Of a stretch of 64,000 nt of DNA, positions 23,292-34,387 are shown piece after piece. This DNA is from Ornithodoros turicata (Eukaryota; Arthropoda; Arachnida; Ixodida; Argasidae): contig NC_088202.1 of NCBI RefSeq assembly GCF_037126465.1, positions 123,704,123 through 123,768,122 on the forward strand. Reading direction: 5' to 3'. Below the pieces are notes generated by a model. The model worked only from the letters and a program-made list of their open reading frames with translations. It did not search any database and was not told the DNA's origin. Position 1 is the first letter of the stretch; each line of letters begins with the position of its first letter. The position numbers and the translations under genes were made by a program.

Positions 23292-24055
23292 ATATCATCT
23301 CATCGCACGACAACGTTTATGCCAGGAACGCCACGTTAAACAAACTGGTCCGCTGGCACCAACGGGCTTGTTTGTTTAGGTACCAGCCAGCCCATGTCTC
23401 GAGATGCACATCCGACTCGGCAGTGTAAGATAATAGCATTCAAGTCATGTGGCATCCGATGTACAGCTGCGCCACTATATCTACCGCAATGTGAACTGAT
23501 TAGCAGAGTCCACACCCAACCGGGAACGGGACAAGTGGCAAGCGCGGACTTCCTCTACTAATTTAAATTCGCTGTCCCGCGTGCGGCCCATGCTAACGAA
23601 TGCAACAACGATGGTGTTGTGTACGTTTATTCAGAGTTAGGTGCTGTTCTGGATGTCCATGAGCTGAAAAGCGTCGGAATAAATAATGCAGCCCAGGAAA
23701 GAGCAAACCGTAGCTCCTCTATAGAAATGATACACTTGATTACATTACCGCCCGAAGTATCGCTCTCCAAACTTTCCTGTCTGGCCTTGCCGAAGGTGAA
23801 GCTTCTCAACTGCGGGAATATCAAATGGAATCAAAGGTGACTAACTCGTAACTTCAACGATCACGTTTCTGTCTTATATACTCCGCTAAATGAATAGCGA
23901 AACTGTTTCTCTGACTTTGAGTTTGAGTGGTACAAAAAGAAAGACGTATATATGCATTGAATTAGCTTGTTTTTCCCCATGGTCACCTTTTGACATACTT
24001 CGTGACAACTAGGGACGGACTTGCAGCCGGCCGGATCCACAAGTCTCAATAGCTC
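23292..24055. other. No gene seen
   Basis: No coding or repeat motif recognised. Confidence 0.4.
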
Positions 24056-24260
24056 TTAGCTCGATAACGCAGTTGTTGGTAGCGTGCTGAACTCAAGATC
24101 GCGGGTTTGATCCCGGCAGGGGACGGTAGCAACGCGGGGGAGGCACACATTGCTTCTAGCACCAGACTTCCGGAGCACGTTAAAGAACACCAGGTGGTCG
24201 ATATTTTCCTTAGCCCTATCATGCGTCACGCGCACCATGTAGCCGCTCAAGTGCAAGTGA
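24056..24260 (+). repeat. SINE1 copy, plus
   Basis: The degenerate tRNA head has GTTGGTAGCGTGCTGAACTC and GCGGGTTTGATCCCGGC (B box). The body has ACGTTAAAGAACACCAGGTG and GTCGATATTTTCC. Compared with 3912 the A-box region is shortened. Confidence 0.7.
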
Positions 24261-24499
24261 ACTCACCTTACGTGTAAATTTACTCAATTATTATTACAGA
24301 GCCACGAACTCCTGTACACCGTCAAAGATAAGGATGACAAAGCGATGGGATTAGTCGGTATATGTAGAAAGTGCATTCGAGGGCGAAGTTCCATGCCATT
24401 TACTCGTATACGTTTTGAAGTGCCCGGTACCACCCCCCAGTCTCCAATAGCCCATTCCGCTTCTACTGTGGAGTATACTGTATACTGTAGGCCACTGAC

Positions 24500-24892
24500 T
24501 TTTTCGGGTTAAATGCCTTTCTCAGATTCGGGGGGGGGGGGGGATTATGCGCTATTTTTAAATATGTAATTCCCAAAGAAATCTGCAATAGTTGTGCCCT
24601 TAGGTGTTATCGGGTGTTTTTGTTTCTCCTCTTGTCTATTTAGTCCTTTCCTTTTTTTTTTTTTTTTTTGTCGGTTACCAGAAATACACACATGGGTGTA
24701 TTTCTGGGAACGTGTGACCCACTATTACATGTGTTACACGTGGCAACCTTTGTTCGTCGTCAGTGGAAACGTCACTGGAGGATTTCATAGTGAATAGAAT
24801 TTCTGAAGAAATCGGATTTAACCAGAATTGGTCGGCGATCAGTTCGGGGGAAGGGGGGGGGGATACCGGACTGATTCGGGTTTAACCCGACA
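24500..24892. repeat. Possible inverted-repeat element with G runs
   Basis: The left side has TTCGGGTTAAA (24504) and the right side TTTAACCCGAC (24880), with a G run next to each (24528-24543 and about 24852-24861). A perfect 12-bp-stem hairpin, CCAGAAATACAC / GTGTATTTCTGG, lies at 24678-24707. Whether this is one element is uncertain. Confidence 0.3.
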
Positions 24893-25883
24893 AAAGTCCT
24901 CCATAAGTACATGCATAAATTCTTGAGTGGTACCGCCGCATGAAACAGCGCTTCACAAGCCTCAAGATTAATTCCAATCAATGCATCCAAGAAAACACGT
25001 ACCTTTCGATAATGCTTCCGCTCCATCTCGTGTGTTAAGTTCTAAAAACAAACACCTTGAACCATCTGCGATTTATTCTGCGGTAACCGTGCACCATGAA
25101 CAGACAAGATAACGTCTTTCTTGTTCAATGCGCCGCAGTTGAGAGATCGATGGAGCAACCTAGCTTTCTCGCGCTACGCCTTTACGGTTTATTTTTGGCC
25201 GTGAATCGTCCAATAAAGGATAGCGTAGCGCTGATCTTCTTCCATCCAGTATATGGGATGAGATACGACGTTTATAAAGTTTGGCAGTTTCGACGTGGTC
25301 GGCACTTAGGCACCTGTTCTATAACGGGGTTTGTGGATGTTAATACCACTTACAACTCTTTGGGCGACGCAAGTTTGAAAGAAGGCGAGAAAAACAAGAG
25401 TTTGAGTCGCACACGCACACACCCACACACAACAAAATACTAATCATACGAAAGGGCTTTGCGCACCTGTATAGATACATAGGTTGTTCGGACATGTAGT
25501 GGTTCGCGTCAGACCTTTTAGGCGCGCTTTCCATGTTACCGTTTATGCTTCGAATAATCAGGCTCGCACGATAATAAGCTTACCGGACGAAAACTTAGTC
25601 ATTTGGCGTGTCATAGCTATACACAGGTGGCTGTAGATGGTGTTCAATGAGGATGATGGGAAGATGACAACGTTGGAATTGTGGGACGGGCTTTATAGCT
25701 TGCACAGATGTGTTACATAGCACTGTCTCTCTGTTTCGCTGTCACATGTCTGTTTGGCATATGGGACTCAGTGTGTGTTTGCAATTCTTTTCTATCACCA
25801 TCACCACTAATCATCGTCATCGCCATCATCATCCTCTTCACTGGCATCACCATCGCAGGAGTTTTCCAAAAATGTAACTGGTG
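24893..25883. other. No gene seen
   Basis: No coding motif recognised. A CAC-rich simple stretch lies near 25410-25435 and a TCATCA/CATCAC stretch near 25797-25850. Confidence 0.4.
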
Positions 25884-25962
25884 CAAGTGATATGGAGTTG
25901 CGGGCCTCACACTATAGTGAAGCCAAAATCTCTATTTTAAAATGAAATGAAATCAAATCATA
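25884..25962. repeat. Shared repeat end with ATCAAA tail
   Basis: TATGGAGTTGC, CCTCACACTA and GAAGCCAAAATC are followed by an AAATGAAATCAAATCA tail. A related copy at 46665-46750 has the same order of motifs and an AATCAATCAATC tail. This looks like the 3' end of a retrotransposon, class unknown. Confidence 0.5.
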
Positions 25963-25979
25963 TGGGACACGAAGCAGAC

Positions 25980-26930
25980 TTTTCAGAAGGGCAAAAATAG
26001 GTGATTGCCTTAGGGCGTGCCAAGGTCCATCCCGTGAAAGTAGTAGTGAAATTTGCACGTGTATCAACGCGCACGGTCATACGGGTCTACCAGAAATGGC
26101 GAAAGTCGCAGGCCACAGGAACTTCCCGTCAGAATTCTGGCCGAAAGAAGACTGACAGACCGAGACCGCCGTGTTGTTTTGCGACCCGGGGCTAAAAGTC
26201 ACTTAGCTTCGAGGTAGGAATTGCTGCAGGACATAAACGCTGGCCCCACACAACCCATTTCTGAAAGAACACTTCGAAGCGAACTGCGAACTGCAAGAGG
26301 CCTCTGCTCACTTCGGCTCACAAAGTTGTTGGGTTACAGTGGGCGAAAAAACACAGACATTGGATTGTGGAAGGACTGGAAATGTGTGATCTAGTCAGAC
26401 GAGTCATATTTCTGCCTGTCTGTGAATGATGCTCAGCGTCGTGTTCATCGCGGACCTCTTCGCGGACCCGCCGTCAACGAGGACTGCGTGCATGGTGTCG
26501 TGCAGACTGGAGTAGGCTCTGTAATGTCCTGAGGATGTTGTAATTACGCGAATTTGGGCCCCTATTGGTTGAGGTGACAGGCAGTTTGAACCAGTGTGTC
26601 TACGTTGAACTGTTGGACAACGAGGTTTTGACATAACATTCTCTTCCCGGTATTCCAGGATGACACTTGCCGAGTTCATTGGGCTAAAACTGTGACTGAT
26701 TGGTATGATGAGCATTCAGGGACAGTCACACACTTAGACTGGCCCTCAAAATCACCCGATTTGAATGAAACTCTGGGGGACTACCTTGGAACAACGCGTC
26801 AAACGTCACGACTAGCATCCACGCAATCTGGCTGACCTGCGTAATTCTTTGATGGCAGAATTGTTGAAAATTGATGGCTCCTACATCCGTCTCTGTCCCA
26901 GGTGACTAATTTTTGTCCGGTGAGCTTACG
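25980..26930 (+). pseudogene. Tc1-like transposase, degenerate
   Basis: Starts with a helix-turn-helix segment, STRTVIRVYQKWRKSQATG near 26056-26115, then RQNSGRKK (GRPR-like linker) and TDRDRR-type remnants. Further blocks read across frames: RTLRRELRTARGL near 26270, VIWSDESYFCL near 26388-26420 (first catalytic Asp, W.DE), a long broken central part, and SGTVTHLDWPSKSPDLN near 26715-26765 (WP..SPDLN with the late catalytic position). Many stops. The right end TGACTAATTTTTGTCCGGTG at about 26902-26921 looks like a terminal repeat; the matching left end (GGGCAAAAATAGGTGATT, near 25989) is weak. Inactive relic. Confidence 0.8.
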
Positions 26931-27374
26931 TGATACATGAAATGCTCATATTAATTTAGAAATAATATTGATGTCGCTACTTTTGAACGACTTTCTAACG
27001 AGTGGTGGAATGTAAAATTTCCGTATAATGCTTGAGACGACGTACGTCATGGCTTCGGACTTCATGTTGGCTCAGCATTGATTCCATTGATGACGTCATC
27101 AGCATCGTCATCATGTATTTGTGGTTGTTGTTGTCCATTGGTGAGGTGTGAAGCACCGCTGATCTTATAAATTCGTGTATTTAATATCTAAACACTAAAA
27201 TTAGCAAACTAGATTGTCGGACGATGCCTTACATACTGGTATCGGTTTAATAGATGGGTTTCCGGATGCGCCCGTCTCTTTAAAACTAATTTGATGCCTC
27301 TGCTACGTCGTAAAACGCACTGCGGAGAAAGTGGCGGGGAGAGTAAGTATAAATGAAGGCACTTTTCTTGCAGT
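26931..27374. other. No gene seen
   Basis: No coding motif recognised. A GTTGTTGTTGTCC stretch near 27124 could be the tail of a degraded LINE end. Confidence 0.35.
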
Positions 27375-27424
27375 GCCATACAACACTGCAGAAAAAGCAC
27401 GCTTTACAGGGGCATATTCAAATG

Positions 27425-28164
27425 CAGTGTTGTACCCGTTATCGAAATACGGTGTCGCGATACCGATGCTCGTTACTTGGATAAAAAGTAGCGAAACACC
27501 GGTATCGATACTTCCTTCTTGAAGTAACGAAGTACTGCTATCGTTTCCAATACTTTACCGGATACTTCGGCTGACAATTCGAAGAAATTACGTGAAATCT
27601 GCAACATCGAAATCTCGCCTAAGTGAACATTCCATTTGGGTAAGATCGAATCGGGAGAAGACAGTGTTGCGACATAAAAGCACAAAAGAAAACAGTTATC
27701 ATACAGCTTAGACACGTTGGTTAACTGTTAGCAATAGCTGGTGGTCAAAGTTTTCGCCTGTCATTCTACTGCGCTTTCCTGTAAGCGTGTCTGCACAGAT
27801 ACTGAACGGACGTTCCGCTGCAGCACTAGAGGGAGGGGGGATATAAAAAGTTAAAATACGCGGAGAGGGAACTGCTGTTTTCACTTTTCTGAAGACAGAG
27901 TGAACATTCGGAAACCTGTCCTTGTCACTGTCCGCGCTGGGCGGGTCAGTGACAATCAATAAAAGAATTGTGTCCGTTGAAGCAAAGGTGGGGCACTATA
28001 AGAGTATCGGTAACGACACGGAGATCGCGTTACCGTCAACTTGAAACGGAAATACTTTTCAGATACAAATTTAAAGTACGAGTATCGCGATCCGCACTTC
28101 GATACCGAAATAAGTATCGATTACGATAACGGCGTTATATGTAACGACGCTACATACAACACTG
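27425..28164 (-). mobile_element. hAT element relic with dimerisation domain
   Basis: Ends CAGTGTTGTACCCG (left) and, complemented, CAGTGTTGTATGTAG (right) form a short terminal repeat, with ATCGATA/GTATCG motifs just inside both ends. On the minus strand (27959-27708) a transposase C-terminus reads PPPSSAAAERPFSICADTLT then GKRSRMTGENFDHQLLLTVN. This matches the hAT C-terminal dimerisation domain, with the conserved A..ER.FS and R..L/M...N pattern. The catalytic domain is deleted. A second end in opposite orientation (TACAACACTGCAG, 27379-27391) lies 33 bp outside the left end. No convincing 8-bp duplication. Confidence 0.8.
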
Positions 28165-28339
28165 GCTTAATGATAAAAGAAACGGGGGGAAAGTTTGTCA
28201 TACAAGAGTCACCCATTCCCTATAAAAGGAAGACTGCTCCTGCGCAAGTCGCTGTTCAGGCAGGCAGTGCAGTGAGACATCACCCACGAGTCCAGCGTCC
28301 CAAAGGGACCGTAGCAGCGCAGGTGTGACCTCAGTGTGC

Positions 28340-28600
28340 TGAGCAGGGTCAAGTAGTACCTAAACAGTAAGCTCTGAGTATCCCAGATGGGCGAGACGGC
28401 GCCGGAGCCTGGACCGGTGTCCCCCGTACCGCTGGCAGTCGAGGAGGATGTGTCGCACGTCCGCTTCTATATGACACGTGGGGCAAAGAGGAGAAGAGAG
28501 TTGGCTCACCTTAAACGGGAAGAGCGGAGTTCGTGCCACATTCAACTGCAGCCGATTAAGCGACGACGACGCCTCGCTGCGCGGCACAACCATTAGCGGG
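28340..28600 (-). pseudogene. LINE ORF2 C-terminal zinc-knuckle fragment
   Basis: On the minus strand: NRLQLNVARTPLFPFKVSQL, then CPTCHIEADVRHILLDCQRY and RLRRRLAHLG. The C..C.......H....C arrangement is the zinc-binding region near the C-terminus of I/Jockey-type LINE polyproteins. The rest of the polyprotein is absent. The zone just outside (28240-28340) is unassigned. Confidence 0.8.
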
Positions 28601-29570
28601 CCAATGGTTCGCAGTAAGGTGCTGGAGCGGATAGCTTCAGACGAGCTTTACAGATGAATGTGTAACTTTGTACAGTTCTGTCCATTCTTTCCACTAGTTT
28701 CCACTACACCTCCGATCTCAACTGGAACATATTCCTGCAGAGAAATATGAGAAGGTTTTTACACTTCCTTATATGAATGTCCTTCCGAATATTTTCATTT
28801 TCAAGCAAATACTCCAACACAAATCCCCGACACACTATTGAAGGATCAACAGTATCAAGAGCTCTTCAACAGAGAGTAGCCTACACCGATAAAATGATTC
28901 GCAGGTACCAGACTGCCAATAATAACCAGCGCTGCACTGTGTTAACGGCTTCTCCACAAATGCAGAGCGATGTTTCCTGCACGGGTGACAGAAGCGAGGG
29001 GGAAAGGAATATGCAATCGCCCAACCGGATACAGAAGAGACACTTTCTTTGTTTCCATTAGCGAACATCAGAACTACGCTGCACGATAGAGCATATATAT
29101 CCAATACTCCTCCCGGTGGACCGTCCTGATCGGCGCAATAAAGAAAGAGAACCGGCTTGGAACTATGAGTCACTCCACTGTGCTCCCTGTCTGAAGTGAG
29201 CCTTCGATACTGGGCAAATAGCTAGCACCAGAGGTCAGTTACTACACACTTGGGCGCTCGTGAGAAAATCGGGCAGATAGGAATGGGAATCAATTCGGGC
29301 GAACCTCCGCAAACAGAGACAATGTTTACTGCAGAATTAGGGAGGAAAAAAAAAGGATCAGCAAGTAGGACGTTACGATGGTCCGTGTAATGGATGTGAG
29401 CCGGAATACAGGGTCGATTCTGCCATTGCCGCCAACAGGTGGTAGGAATGGAGATTACATCACTGCTTACCCGAAAAGGATCCTTGAAGTTCGGGAACAG
29501 GATTCGCGCAACGAGGTGTACATCCCGGAGTAACGTACCAGTAAGTTACCAGACAGTGTCGTAATACCTT
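28601..29570. other. No gene seen
   Basis: No coding motif recognised. Confidence 0.4.
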
Positions 29571-29574
29571 TCCT

Positions 29575-29890
29575 TTTTTCTGCCGTGTTGGCGCCTCAAG
29601 GCAACTGCGCAAGCGTAGAGAGGCGGGGTAGTTGGGGATCGGTGGTAGTTTCTACAGTTCAGGGCAAATAATAGCAGCGTACAGATGGGGAGAGGAACAG
29701 CAGGAATGAGTGGGAGACAGGAGGGTTAGCATGCGTCCTGGGCCGACTTCAGGGGCAACCGTGCCGACGTTCGTCTGGAAAGTCTTCGGAAAACCCGGGG
29801 AAAATCTCGGACAGCACAGACGGTGGTAAGATTCGAACACACCACCTCCCAGTCTTCAGCAGGACGTTGGCTACCACTAACGAGCGGAAC
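29575..29890 (-). repeat. SINE2 variant, full length, minus
   Basis: The head, on the minus strand, is at about 29818-29890: TGGTAGCCAACGTCCTGCTG (A box region) and GTGTTCGAATCTTACCACC (B box). The body includes CGTGCCGACGTTCGTCTGGA and CTGGGCCGACTTCAGGGGCA, and the 3' part begins with GCCGTGTTGGCGCC near 29580 after a short T-rich stretch. The copies at 47.5-48.2 kb are of the same subfamily. Confidence 0.75.
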
Positions 29891-30421
29891 ACCTTATCCC
29901 GCTCGGGCATGCCGCTGGTGTCGTAATAGCTGGACCTGATTGTTTAATTTATGTTTTCTTTTCGATACTTTTATAGAACGCGAAGTGCCAATGTGGCACT
30001 ACAGTACGAAAGTACTGTAGTGTACTGTAGTACTATGCACTACAGTACGAAAGTTAGAAATGCAGGAGGATAGTGCAGCTTTCCTTGATGTTAAGCATAG
30101 TGCTAAAAAGAAAAAAAAAAGACGGTCCCCATAGAGAATTTTCGGATTATATCTAATTATCATGCAATCCTTTTGGAGGAACCTTAGCCTAGACAACGAT
30201 CAATGCGACGATAATTAACATTCGAATATAGTTCACAATCATATGTTGTGAAATAAAGGCTAGAATAGCAGGAGTGGTGAGTGCGGGAGAGAATTAAAGT
30301 TTCACTGATGCGTGGCAGATTAATATAATTAGTTTGGATGATGTATACTAGTGGGAGGGACACTTATTGTTCCAACTTTCTTAACACTGTGGAAAATTTA
30401 GTGCATCCCATTGAATAAATC
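29891..30421. other. No gene; small palindromes
   Basis: A cluster of short palindromes built on CACTACAGTACGAAAGTACTG lies at 29995-30055. No coding motif. Confidence 0.4.
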
Positions 30422-30665
30422 GGTACAGCTCCAGTCAACCTTAATAATAACACCGGGAAGAATTCCGTCTCATTTTCCCAGCGCTATAACAGAATTCTTT
30501 GGGGCACTGGGGAAATGTTACCTGAACAAAATCCTTGCGTTAAACTAACAGAATAATTTTGTTCCATTAAGATTTCCTGATGTCCCCAAGGTTTGCTGTC
30601 GTCACGCTCGGGAACGAGACCACATTTTTTGCAGTGTTATTATTAAGTTTGACCGGAGCTGTACC
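30422..30665. repeat. Palindromic MITE (GGTACAGCTCC ends)
   Basis: 244 bp. The left end is GGTACAGCTCCAGTCAACCT and the complement of the right end is GGTACAGCTCCGGTCAAACT; both continue TAATAATAACAC. That is about 30 bp with two mismatches. The interior is also partly self-complementary. No coding capacity. Confidence 0.75.
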
Positions 30666-31660
30666 AGCAGTGCAGCGCTAACTATCATTGTAAAATAAAT
30701 GGCAAATCGACGTTCTGAGGTACAAGCTTAGAAATAAGAAGAAGAGCGTGAGGGGGCATAAGATAACTGAATTGTAATTCGTGGCAAGTGCACGAGAGCT
30801 TTGGCATCTTTGCGAACTACCAGGGCTTCGTGGGAGTAGCGTTTCAAATCCACAAATCTCAGTATGTAGTGCACGTTGATCAGCAGGGTATAATCTAGCA
30901 GGGGTGGGAGTAGCATTTTAAATCCACGAATTTCGGCGTTACAGTATGTGGCGCACAGCCGACAATGGGCTTTGATACTCGCCCCTCTTTCTGAACGCTG
31001 TCATTCAAAAGTTGTACGTTTCGCCGACAAAGGAGAACATTCCGACACATTCCGCGTTCCGACACACTACATGGGCTCTCTCTCTCTCTCTCTGTCGAGG
31101 ACGACACAGGATGCCGGCAAATGTTGCGATTATGCACCGGTTCGACGCATTTTCACGAGCCCTTGCAATGCGTAAACACGGCACGTATCCCCTAGGCAGA
31201 AATTACCGCACTTCTTGAACAAATGTTGACAAATATGCTCATCATTAATTTATCTGTTGTTGTTGTTGCCAAATATGATGCAACAATGTTACGCAACCCG
31301 CGCTACGTTCGGATGCACACCAAAGCGCGTCATCCACGCCCTTCAAAAAAAGAAAGGAATTCACAATCCTATTGTTTGTGCGGTCTTCAGTTAACTTTCC
31401 ACCAGCCTATGAAGGCTTGCATCGTAAATATTTAGCCCTGTTAAGAGCGCTTGGTAAGCCAGGTTCTTGTCTTATGAACAACATGGTAGAGAACGGGGAA
31501 ATGCCTGCTTTGGCATGTAACGTAACATGGTAAGATAGCAAAATCTCGCCGTTAGTCCTTTTATTGTGTGTGTTTCTCGTTGTCTCATTTGATATCTCCC
31601 ACTAACCAATGGTGCCGTGACGTTACACGTAAGGATTGTCTACCTATAATATGGAGACAT
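30666..31660. other. No gene seen
   Basis: No coding motif recognised. CTCTCTCTCTCT lies at about 31077-31091. GTTGTTGTTGTTGCC at 31257-31271, preceded by ATTAATTTATCT, resembles a LINE 3' tail in plus orientation. Confidence 0.4.
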
Positions 31661-31671
31661 GTTGCACGTGC

Positions 31672-31852
31672 CGCAGGGAGGACTGAGGATAGCTTCAACC
31701 GCCTGGGGTTATTTTTGACGCGCGCCGGAAATCTCCTACACAGGGTGCTGGAAGCACCGTTTACCTCTCCCACATTGCTACCGTCCTCGGCCGGGTTTGA
31801 ACCCGCGATCCTAAGGGCGGCAAGCCAACACAGTACAGACTGAGCTATCGAA
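31672..31852 (-). repeat. SINE1 copy, minus
   Basis: The tRNA head on the minus strand has GGGTTTGAACCCG complement at about 31793-31805 and an A-box region near 31830-31850. The body has CTGGGGTTATTTTTGACGCG, the complement of the tick-type motif of 3912-4160, and CTCCTACACAGGGTGCTGGA, shared with 42595. Confidence 0.7.
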
Positions 31853-33532
31853 GAGGGCGTTCTCTCCCGCAATGCTGTAGCTTTCCTGTTCCAGATACAA
31901 TTTGAAATCACGCATAAGCCCCTAGTATACAATCACTAGTAAAAAAAAAAGTTGTAAACAAGAATAAAATACCTACAAATGTGAAACGTATAGTCACCAT
32001 CGAGCTGGTCCCCTTCGGAAACTTCATACTTAGCCCAGTGCTGTTTGAAACGTTTTTCGAAACCGCAAAGAACTGTCCCGTCACATTCGTTTGTATTTGC
32101 TGACCATCCTGAAATCTTTTTCCGTTCAACTGCATTTTGATTTTTGGGAGGACGAACAAAAGCCACAGAGTGGAATCGTGTCTGTGACTCAACAGTTGCA
32201 AAAAAAGAAAAGAAAATGAAAATGAAGTTTCAATAGAAATTTCAGGATATTCCTGAGATACAAGCGTATGTGACGAGACAGAACTTTCCTGTTTCCGAAG
32301 AAAACTGTTTCGCACTGTGGAAACAACGCTTGGTGAAGCTTGAAAGCTTGGTGAAGTGAAACAACGCTTGGTGAAGAAGGCTACGTCGACGGTGACTAAG
32401 TCCTAAATTTATAGTTATTTCACTTTTTTTTATTGTTGTACATTTACTTCCTTACTGTTGAAAAATAAATAAACTCCGTATACTTTTCGGTTAGTCGTCC
32501 TATGCAGATACCTCTCTTTGATGGTCGGTAATGTTTTTTTTTTTTTTTCCTCTCCGTGTAGATAGTGCAATGAACCAGAAAGACATGCAAAAGAATTAAA
32601 AGGTCATTCTCCATATTCTGTATGTACTACATGTGTGCACATTTACAACGCTTATTTTCGTCTTATTCTTTTATACGACGATCGCGCCGTAATTCAGTCT
32701 TTTCAATTCCATCTCCAAGACGTGGAGAAGACAATATCTAGCATTGTCGTCCGCAGCAAGTTTAATCAGGGAGTACGCGTAGGACACATCGACCCAGGCT
32801 GGAGACAATTCTGCGGATTAATATGTGCAGCAATCATCTATTGACCTCGACGTGTGTGCCGTATAGCCATACAGAGATATATTCTTCTCCGGTTGTAACC
32901 GGAAAATTGGAAGCGATTGTTTTATTGGAAGTTTCTACCCTCCAGTAGCAATAACTCTTATATTATTCCATGCCTCGTCACATCAACCGAGTTCCGCTAT
33001 CGGCACTTCACGTCATCCCTCACGGGAGCTACGGTGCAAGTTGAACACTGTGCTCGTAGATTCTTACTTTTTGCGCCATACGAAAATGAACGAAACCGCG
33101 TAATTGAGTTAGTAATTACAGAGCGCGAGTCCCATAGCGGCCCGATCAAATAAAGCGACCGATAAAGAAAAGAGTGAAAAAGAGATGAGGTCTGCTTTAT
33201 AAAGGACGTAGATACGCATAACGAAGCCCAACTACACCCATGAGGCAGCTGAAACCACCCTTTCAGAATCACTCAGTGAAATTGACGTAGAAATATTTGA
33301 AAAGCGTCGGAGCGTGCAGCTCTTTGCTAGAGTAACAGAATAGCAAACGGAGCCCTCCGTTTTTGTGGCCATTCAGTCTCGCTTACAAAATTAGGTAGAG
33401 GACTGCAACCTTTGTGTGTGCTTCCGAATTAGCCAGATACTTTGGAGAAAAAGTGAACTTCGTGACCGGTTCCCGTACGTGTTACATAGAAAAGGCCGTA
33501 CGCATTGTATAAGGCGAAAGCGTCTTCTGTAT
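31853..33532. other. No gene seen
   Basis: No coding motif recognised. Short tandem duplication of CGCTTGGTGAAG at about 32328-32377. A T run at about 32535-32548. Confidence 0.4.
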
Positions 33533-33643
33533 AAGAGAGAACTGATGTTCTGAGGCTGGAACAACATAGAAGGGACAATCACATACAAGGCCTCAAGTTG
33601 CCTAAGAAATTAACGATGAAAGATGGGAGTCACCGAAAAGGTT

Positions 33644-33716
33644 AGCCAGCTGTGGGACTCGAACCCACATCTTCTGGATTACCGGCCCAGGGCTCTACCA
33701 ATTGAGCTAAGCTAAC
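33644..33716 (-). tRNA. tRNA-Thr(GGT)-like sequence, in repeat
   Basis: 73 bases fold as a complete cloverleaf: acceptor GTTAGCT / AGCTGGC (all pairs allowed with two G-T), D arm GCTC / GAGC with AATTGGTA loop, anticodon stem CTGGG / TCCAG with loop CCGGTAA, variable AAGAT, T arm GTGGG-TTCGAGT-CCCAC. The loop gives anticodon GGT (Thr), but position 33 is C instead of the near-universal U. As it lies in a repeat, it is probably a SINE head rather than a working tRNA gene; its internal A and B boxes would still allow RNA polymerase III transcription. Confidence 0.6.
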
Positions 33717-34283
33717 ACGCCTTCTCAGCGACTTCCAGGGTGCGTCATCTGAAGGGACAAATCAGTCACTCTCTCTCACTCATCCTCCTTTCACTCTTAC
33801 ATTTTTGCACACTCATACACACATTCATACGACAGGGATCGACGCAAGCGGCAATTGTTGAACAAGAGAGAACTGATGTTCTGAGGCTGGAACAACATAG
33901 AAGGGACAATCACATACAAGGCCTCAAGTTGCCTAAGAAATTAATGATGAAAGATGGAAGTCACTGAAATTGTTAGCCAGCTGTAGGGCTCGAACCCACA
34001 TCTTCTGGATTCCTACAGCTGGCTAACCTTTTCAGTGACTTCCATCTTTCATCGTTAATTTCTTAGGCAACTTGAGGCCTTGTATGTGATTGTCCCTTCT
34101 ATGTTGTTCCAGCCTCAGAACATCAGTTCTCTCTTGTTCAACAATTACCGCTTGCGTCGATCCCTGTCGTATGAATGTGTGTATGAGTGTGACAAAAATG
34201 TAAGAGTGAAAGGAGGATGAGTGAGAGAGAGTGACTGGTTTGTCCCTTCAGATGACGCACCCTGGAAGTCGCTGAGAAGGCGT

Positions 34284-34356
34284 GTTAGGTTAGCTCAATT
34301 GGTAGAGCCCTGGACAGGTAATCCAAAACATGTGAGTTCGAGTCCTACAGCTGGCT
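34284..34356 (+). tRNA. tRNA-Thr-like sequence, decayed copy
   Basis: 73 bases aligned without gaps to the copy at 33644-33716. The D arm is intact (AGCTCAATTGGTAGAGC), but substitutions break pairs in the anticodon stem (CTGGA / TCCAA) and T stem (GTGAG / CCTAC). The anticodon position still reads GGT. Likely non-functional. Confidence 0.55.
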
Positions 34357-34387
34357 AACCTTTTCAGTGACATCCATCTTTCATCGC

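Larger units (their letters stand above)
33533..34387. mobile_element. Inverted tandem array of tRNA-Thr-like units
   Basis: Units made of a tRNA-like head, a body A (contains TTCCAGCCTCAGAACATCAG) and a segment B (contains GGAGGATGAGTGAGAGAGAG), period 331 bp. The left arm (33533-33999) holds A, tRNA, B, A and part of a tRNA on the minus strand; the right arm (34000-34387) holds part of a tRNA, A, B, tRNA and a truncated A on the plus strand. The arms are mirror images about 33999 with scattered substitutions. The direct repeat CTTCTGTAT flanks the whole block at 33524-33532 and 34388-34396, as expected for insertion as one unit. A solo fragment of body A lies at 17413. Confidence 0.8.

Noticed and set aside
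33644..33716. A working host tRNA-Thr gene
   Set aside because: The cloverleaf is good, but it is part of a repeated unit inside an inserted array, position 33 is not U, and another copy is decayed. Kept as tRNA-like only.
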